Shown here: one piece after another, positions 35,375 through 39,071 of the stretch
Layout: the number at the start of each line of letters is the position of its first letter
Numbering within the stretch: position 1 is the first letter of the stretch
DNA from: Petrimonas sp.
GTDB lineage: Bacteria; Bacteroidota; Bacteroidia; Bacteroidales; Dysgonomonadaceae
DNA length: 39,071 nt
Assembly (NCBI GenBank): GCA_012839475.1
Contig: DUNG01000019.1
Location: 1 to 39,071, forward strand
Direction of reading: 5' to 3'
Notes under the pieces: generated by a model
The model's database searches: none
Told to the model about the DNA's origin: nothing
What the model saw: only the letters and a program-made list of their open reading frames with translations
Program-made: the position numbers and the translations under genes

Positions 35375-35461
35375 CGGAAAGACAGGGATTCGAACCCTGG
35401 GTACCCGTAAGGGTACAACGGTTTTCGAGACCGCCCCGTTCAACCACTCCGGCATCTTTCC
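35375..35461 (-). tRNA. tRNA-Ser (anticodon CGA)
   Basis: On the minus strand an 87-nt cloverleaf: acceptor GGAAAGA/TCTTTCC with discriminator G, D-arm, anticodon loop CTCGAAA (anticodon CGA, reading UCG), a long variable arm as in class II tRNAs, and T-arm GGTTCGAATCC. CCA is not encoded, so it must be added after RNase Z cuts. Confidence 0.93.
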
Positions 35462-35472
35462 TTAATCGCCTA

Positions 35473-35480
35473 CAAAAGTA
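35473..35480 (-). promoter_or_regulatory. -7 promoter element of the tRNA-Ser gene
   Basis: Minus-strand TACTTTTG, a perfect TAnnTTTG match, 12 bases upstream of the mature tRNA 5' end. No TTTG at the right distance. Confidence 0.4.
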
Positions 35481-35545
35481 CACCATTTTCGGTTAACAAC
35501 GGCGAAATCGACGAGAAAAAAGGCTCGAGAAACGTAGGCGGAAAA

Positions 35546-35575
35546 CTCTCTCGCTAACGATTTAGCAAAAGAGAG
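35546..35575 (-). terminator. Possible weak terminator after the peptidase gene
   Basis: CTCTC...GCTAA/TTAGC...GAGAG imperfect hairpin followed on the minus strand by four T. It lies 105 bases after the stop of the 35681-37738 gene. Confidence 0.3.
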
Positions 35576-35680
35576 ATCACGCTAACGCTCCAGGGGATGG
35601 CTACTTCGCTAAAAGTTGCAAAAGCCTCTCGCGCATCTTGAATCGTCACGACAGTGTTCGTATGGACCAGTGTATCAGGA

Positions 35681-37738
35681 CTACTTGGCTAACGCTTCAA
35701 GAGCCCCGTTGACCGCGTTCAGCAGCGGCTCGATGGAGATGGGCGACCCCACGGCATGCTTCATCCACGTCTGCGGGATAATGCTCCCCTGGGTGTACAT
35801 CCGGTCGATCTCCTCGGCCAGGTTTTTGCCACGCACCTGCTGCTCAACCTGGAAGGCGATCAGATGCCCCATCGGGTAGTTGGGCAGGTAAAGCGGGTAG
35901 TCGATCATGTGCGAGTAGATGCCCAGCAGGGTTTCATCCTCACCGCCCAGCACGCCCGCGTAGTAGCTGTTCCATACCTCTTTCGCGATGCGGATAACTG
36001 CCTCTTTCAACTCCGCGGGAGTAGCCTCAGGATGCTCGTAGAGCCATTCCCACGTCTGGATATCCACCAGGGAGACGCCCATGATCTCGTAAGAGGCCCA
36101 GAAATTGTCCAGGGCCAGGTAGTGCTCATCCAGCGGGTTGGGGTTCTTAAGCCCAAGCAACTCGAGATCCCGCTTCTGGAAAAGGAAGGCGACCGCCTCG
36201 GTAAACGCGGTGTTCGGCACCCCGTTCAGCATATAGTAATCCACATCGTTCATGGTGATGGTCTGCTCCACGTTGTGCCCAAACTCGTGCACGGCAATGT
36301 TGTACCCTTTGTAGTCGAGCCCATCGTCAACGATACGGGTGCGCAAACGGGCCAGGTCGTCGCGCATCGCGGCACCCCACGCGTGGCCGGCACCCCGGGA
36401 GGCTTCCACCGTGATAAGCGACGTGATCTCCCGTGCCTTATCGGCTTTCCAACCCAGTTTCACCAACATCCTTGGCAGGTCGGCTTCCAGCGCCTCCGCG
36501 GTCGGGTACTTGCGCTGGGTAATGGTAGTGAGCTCATCCTCGGGGATTCCTCCTCCCGCCTTGAAACCGTTGTACCAGATATCGAACGGCTCCAGCTTCC
36601 TTCCCAGTCGGCCCTCGATGAACGTCGCCACCTCCTTCACCTGAGGCGATGACAGCAACCCCTTGAAGAGCGCTTCCACATCTTTTTGAGGCACCTCCAT
36701 GGTTTGGTCAAAGGCCCTCGCCAGCTGCGTGGGATAGTGCGTGTTATAAACATCGAGCTGCCTCATCGCCAAGTAATTCTTCAGGAACACCTCGTAGCGA
36801 CGGGTCTCCTCGGGTTGCCCCTCTACCGCTTGTTCCCCGTCAAAAAGCTCGTTCGAGAACGGGTTCCACTCGTAGCGGCCGTTATTAATCACCTCCAAGG
36901 GAATGGATTGATCGATGATCCGTTTCATCACCTGGTAGATCATCCGCTGCTTCTCCAGCCCCTTATCGGCATCGGCGTAGTTCGATTTCAGCTCATCGCG
37001 CAGCCCCCAGTGAGAGATCAACTTCATGCCATCGGGAAACAGCTGTTCACCGTTCTCGTTCCGCAGCTTACCCATGTAGATGTTGTAATCCGAAATATAG
37101 GCGTCGGCCTCGGTCGTCGTTCTCGACACATCCTGCTGAATGGTAGCTGGTACACGTGAGGTGAAACTATCGCCCATCCGGGCGTAAGCCCACTCTTTCC
37201 GAGACCACGTTTCGCCAAGCTCCGTCTTCTCTTCCAGCGAGTAGAACGGAAAGTTAAGCGCCGTGAGGAACGCGATTTTATTCGCGTATAGGTCATCCGT
37301 AAGGTGCGACGACGGGCTGTAACTCCCGAACATCATATCCACCGGCGTGATCGCCGGTCCTTCAAGCTGCAACGGCTCTTTCAACGCCACGTTCATCTGG
37401 TGGAAGTTACCATATATCACTTCGAAATTGCGCTCCAGGGTAGTGTAAAGCTGCTCCAGCTCCTTCTCTCCCGCTACGAACGACTCAAGGCAAAACCGGA
37501 CAAAATCCTCTTCGCTACCATCCGTTTCACGCCAAAGTCCAGCCACCTGTTTCACGCCTCGCTCTACACGAAAGGCGTGCGCCTCTCCCAGTGAATCAGT
37601 TAGTTGATGAACCAAGGCCTCAACGCGAGTGGAAGGGATAAAATCTGCTGTCTTCACTTGTTCTGTTTTAGTTGGGTTATTGCAGGCCATCGCTCCAAGG
37701 GCAAGGGCAATTAAGGCCATCTTAATCAATTGTTTCAT
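35681..37738 (-). CDS. Large zinc metallopeptidase lipoprotein (HEFGH, M3-like gluzincin)
   Basis: A 685-aa envelope lipoprotein with lipobox GAMAC (Cys19). The zinc site is His484-Glu485-Phe-Gly-His488, and the third ligand is probably Glu514 (TAFTEAV), 26 residues further on, as in gluzincins such as M3 oligopeptidases. The mostly alpha-helical sequence and the length agree with M3-like or related families, but the exact family is uncertain. It probably trims peptides in the periplasm. Flanked by a tRNA on one side and a divergent SMP-30 lactonase on the other, with its own promoter, so it appears monocistronic. Confidence 0.78.
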   Translation of the reverse strand: MKQLIKMALIALALGAMACNNPTKTEQVKTADFIPSTRVEALVHQLTDSLGEAHAFRVERGVKQVAGLWRETDGSEEDFVRFCLESFVAGEKELEQLYTTLERNFEVIYGNFHQMNVALKEPLQLEGPAITPVDMMFGSYSPSSHLTDDLYANKIAFLTALNFPFYSLEEKTELGETWSRKEWAYARMGDSFTSRVPATIQQDVSRTTTEADAYISDYNIYMGKLRNENGEQLFPDGMKLISHWGLRDELKSNYADADKGLEKQRMIYQVMKRIIDQSIPLEVINNGRYEWNPFSNELFDGEQAVEGQPEETRRYEVFLKNYLAMRQLDVYNTHYPTQLARAFDQTMEVPQKDVEALFKGLLSSPQVKEVATFIEGRLGRKLEPFDIWYNGFKAGGGIPEDELTTITQRKYPTAEALEADLPRMLVKLGWKADKAREITSLITVEASRGAGHAWGAAMRDDLARLRTRIVDDGLDYKGYNIAVHEFGHNVEQTITMNDVDYYMLNGVPNTAFTEAVAFLFQKRDLELLGLKNPNPLDEHYLALDNFWASYEIMGVSLVDIQTWEWLYEHPEATPAELKEAVIRIAKEVWNSYYAGVLGGEDETLLGIYSHMIDYPLYLPNYPMGHLIAFQVEQQVRGKNLAEEIDRMYTQGSIIPQTWMKHAVGSPISIEPLLNAVNGALEALAK

Positions 37739-37780
37739 AGGTCACTATTTTTTTACACCCAAAGGGGTACGTTACTATAT

Positions 37781-37797
37781 GATGTGTCACGGTACAC
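37781..37797. promoter_or_regulatory. Small palindrome in the divergent intergenic region
   Basis: TGTGT and ACACA arms around a 6-7-base centre, between the peptidase start and its -7 element, so it falls in the peptidase's 5' leader. Too short to exclude chance. Confidence 0.2.
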
Positions 37798-37813
37798 ATT
37801 TTTAATGGATTCA

Positions 37814-37821
37814 CAAATTTA
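37814..37821 (-). promoter_or_regulatory. -7 promoter element of the peptidase gene
   Basis: Minus-strand TAAATTTG, a perfect TAnnTTTG, about 75 bases before the start codon. A TTTC lies 22 bases upstream (slightly long spacer). Confidence 0.4.
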
Positions 37822-38001
37822 CAAAAATTCCGTGAATGAAGTGGAAAATAACCGTAAATCATGGGGTTGAGGGGGAAAGCCGTGGCTTTTCCGATATTAC
37901 TTCTTCGAAGTTAGAAAAAATTTTATTTTCTTTGTAATAGATGCGATCAACAGTTTATCACGTGATTTCATGTACCATCAAATTGAAAAATTTAATATGA
38001 G

Positions 38002-38901
38002 ATGAAAACAACGTATACCCTATTTTTAATCATGGTGTCTATTTTAGCCATTCCATCTGTTTTGGTCATGGGGCAAGAGTCCGGTATTATTGCTCCCCAA
38101 GCAACGATAGAACAAGTGGGCACAGGCTTCGCCTTCACCGAAGGTCCCGCGGTTTCTCCCGACGGGCGGGTTTTCTTTACCGACCAGCCCAACGATCGGA
38201 TTCACGTGTGGAACGAACGGGAGGGAATCAACCTGTGGTTGGAAGGCACAGGACGATCAAACGGAATGGACTTCAACCAAGATGGCGACCTGGTTGCATG
38301 TGCCGACTTACATAACCAGATCGTCGTTTTCAATGATCAGAAAGAGATGCGCGTACTTTGCGAGAACTTCAACGGTATCCACCTAAATGGTCCCAACGAT
38401 GTGTGGGTCGCTCCCACAGGCGACAGTTACTTTACCGACCCCTACTATCACCGTCAATACTGGAAAGCGGGGCACAAAGAAGCGCAGGATGCCCGGGGCG
38501 TCTACCACCTTTCAAGGGATGGCAAAGTGAGCCGGGTGAGCGATCAGTACGTGCAACCAAACGGCATTATCGGTACGCCCGACGGCAAGGCGCTCTACGT
38601 GGCCGATATCAACGATCGGAAGATATGGAAATATGACATACAAACGGATGGGAGCCTTGCAAACCGAACCTTTTTCGCACCGGAAGGATCCGACGGGATG
38701 ACCATTGATGAGCAGGGGAACGTCTACCTCACCATGGGCAAGGTATGGGTCTACTCGCCCGAAGGAGCGTTGATTGAAGCGATTGACGTTCCCGAGAGCC
38801 CGTCCAACATCTGTTTCGGGGGGAAAGACCGGGATATCCTGTTTATCACCGCCCGCAGATCGGTGTACACGCTGAAGATGAACGTGAAAGGAGTCAAGTG
38901 A
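38002..38901 (+). CDS. Exported SMP-30/gluconolactonase family protein
   Basis: A 299-aa six-bladed beta-propeller lactonase with an N-terminal signal peptide cleaved near VMGQ (residue 24). Metal and active-site residues of the family are present: Glu47 (FTEGPAV), Asn132 (GPNDVW), Asn187 (QPNGII) and Asp231 (GSDGMT). It hydrolyses sugar lactones such as gluconolactone, the usual product of sugar C1 oxidation. It is therefore a plausible functional partner of the exported Gfo/Idh oxidoreductases at 18.8-22.1 kb, though it lies 11 kb from their cluster. Its 3' end is followed, one base after the stop, by copy B of the 46-base repeat. Confidence 0.9.
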   Translation: MKTTYTLFLIMVSILAIPSVLVMGQESGIIAPQATIEQVGTGFAFTEGPAVSPDGRVFFTDQPNDRIHVWNEREGINLWLEGTGRSNGMDFNQDGDLVACADLHNQIVVFNDQKEMRVLCENFNGIHLNGPNDVWVAPTGDSYFTDPYYHRQYWKAGHKEAQDARGVYHLSRDGKVSRVSDQYVQPNGIIGTPDGKALYVADINDRKIWKYDIQTDGSLANRTFFAPEGSDGMTIDEQGNVYLTMGKVWVYSPEGALIEAIDVPESPSNICFGGKDRDILFITARRSVYTLKMNVKGVK

Positions 38902-38902
38902 A

Positions 38903-38948
38903 TCAACTTTCGCATGTAACTGTTTCATCGCTTTCAGGCTTGACTGGC
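38903..38948 (+). repeat. Copy B of the 46-base interspersed repeat
   Basis: Begins one base after the lactonase stop codon with TCAACTTTCGCATGTAACTG and ends in TTGACTGGC. It matches copy A (2368-2413, minus) at 42 of 46 positions. The following 120 bases to the window end show no gene. Confidence 0.8.
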
Positions 38949-39071
38949 GCAAATTTCGTGACCCATCTACTGTTTGATTGCTAAAAGAAAAGAACTCGTT
39001 ATCACTCAAACAGCTTTTCTTTTTAACGCAATCTTCGCAGGATGTGTTCCCACGAAAGTTTCACACAGTAG

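Noticed and set aside
35756-36652. 298-aa plus-strand ORF opposite the peptidase gene
   Set aside because: Antisense shadow of the HEFGH peptidase; composition rich in His/Val/Leu/Arg without any domain.
1-39071. CRISPR array, prophage, integrase or intact insertion sequence
   Set aside because: No regularly spaced direct repeats, transposase, integrase or phage structural gene was seen on either strand.

Overview
The window is chromosomal DNA of a Bacteroidota bacterium, most likely of the order Bacteroidales. The signs are Bacteroidota-type promoters (TTTG, about 20 bases, TAnnTTTG or TAnnTTCG), weak Shine-Dalgarno sites, signal peptides ending in 'AQ' or in short lipoboxes, a type IX secretion-like C-terminal domain, and typical Bacteroidales gene neighbours (phoH-purC-menG-aroE; HU, two rhomboids and an endonuclease-like protein). 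The type IX-like domain argues against the genus Bacteroides itself; a Dysgonomonadaceae- or Porphyromonadaceae-like lineage fits, but this is inference. Nothing looks like a phage, integrated plasmid, CRISPR array or intact insertion sequence.

Layout. 1-4 kb: a remnant at the edge, an AT-rich secreted protein, and two minus-strand genes (THUMP rRNA methyltransferase, family-10-like glycoside hydrolase lipoprotein). 4-9 kb: a UvrA protein, then a minus-strand membrane operon (GYF-CD225, CD225, DUF2752), a small lipoprotein, and a 517-base gap that appears to encode a short minus-strand RNA. 9.4-17 kb: housekeeping genes (PurF-like amidotransferase, PhoH, PurC, MenG, AroE, M24 peptidase). 17.3-26.4 kb: six co-directional genes whose products all carry export signals (enolase-superfamily enzyme, two Gfo/Idh/MocA oxidoreductases, TIM-barrel isomerase, GH10-like lipoprotein, FAD oxidoreductase). 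This reads as an extracytoplasmic sugar-oxidation pathway. 26.4-32.2 kb: HU, tandem rhomboids, an endonuclease/exonuclease/phosphatase protein, RNase Z, a small type IX-like protein and Asd. 32.3-35.5 kb: DUF456 protein, ZnuC-like ATPase, ZnuA-like lipoprotein, MnmD and tRNA-Ser(CGA). 35.7-39 kb: a large zinc-peptidase lipoprotein and an exported SMP-30 lactonase.

The most interesting points are: (1) a candidate small RNA at about 8938-9016 (minus), with an ideal promoter and an intrinsic terminator whose one non-Watson-Crick pair becomes a G-U wobble only on that strand; (2) a 46-base repeat, 42/46 identical, lying just past the stop codons of two carbohydrate-related exported proteins 36 kb apart; (3) the all-exported oxidoreductase cluster, possibly of the keto-sugar (oxidation/elimination) type; and (4) a zinc-type ABC importer lacking its permease, with a DUF456 membrane protein in the expected slot.
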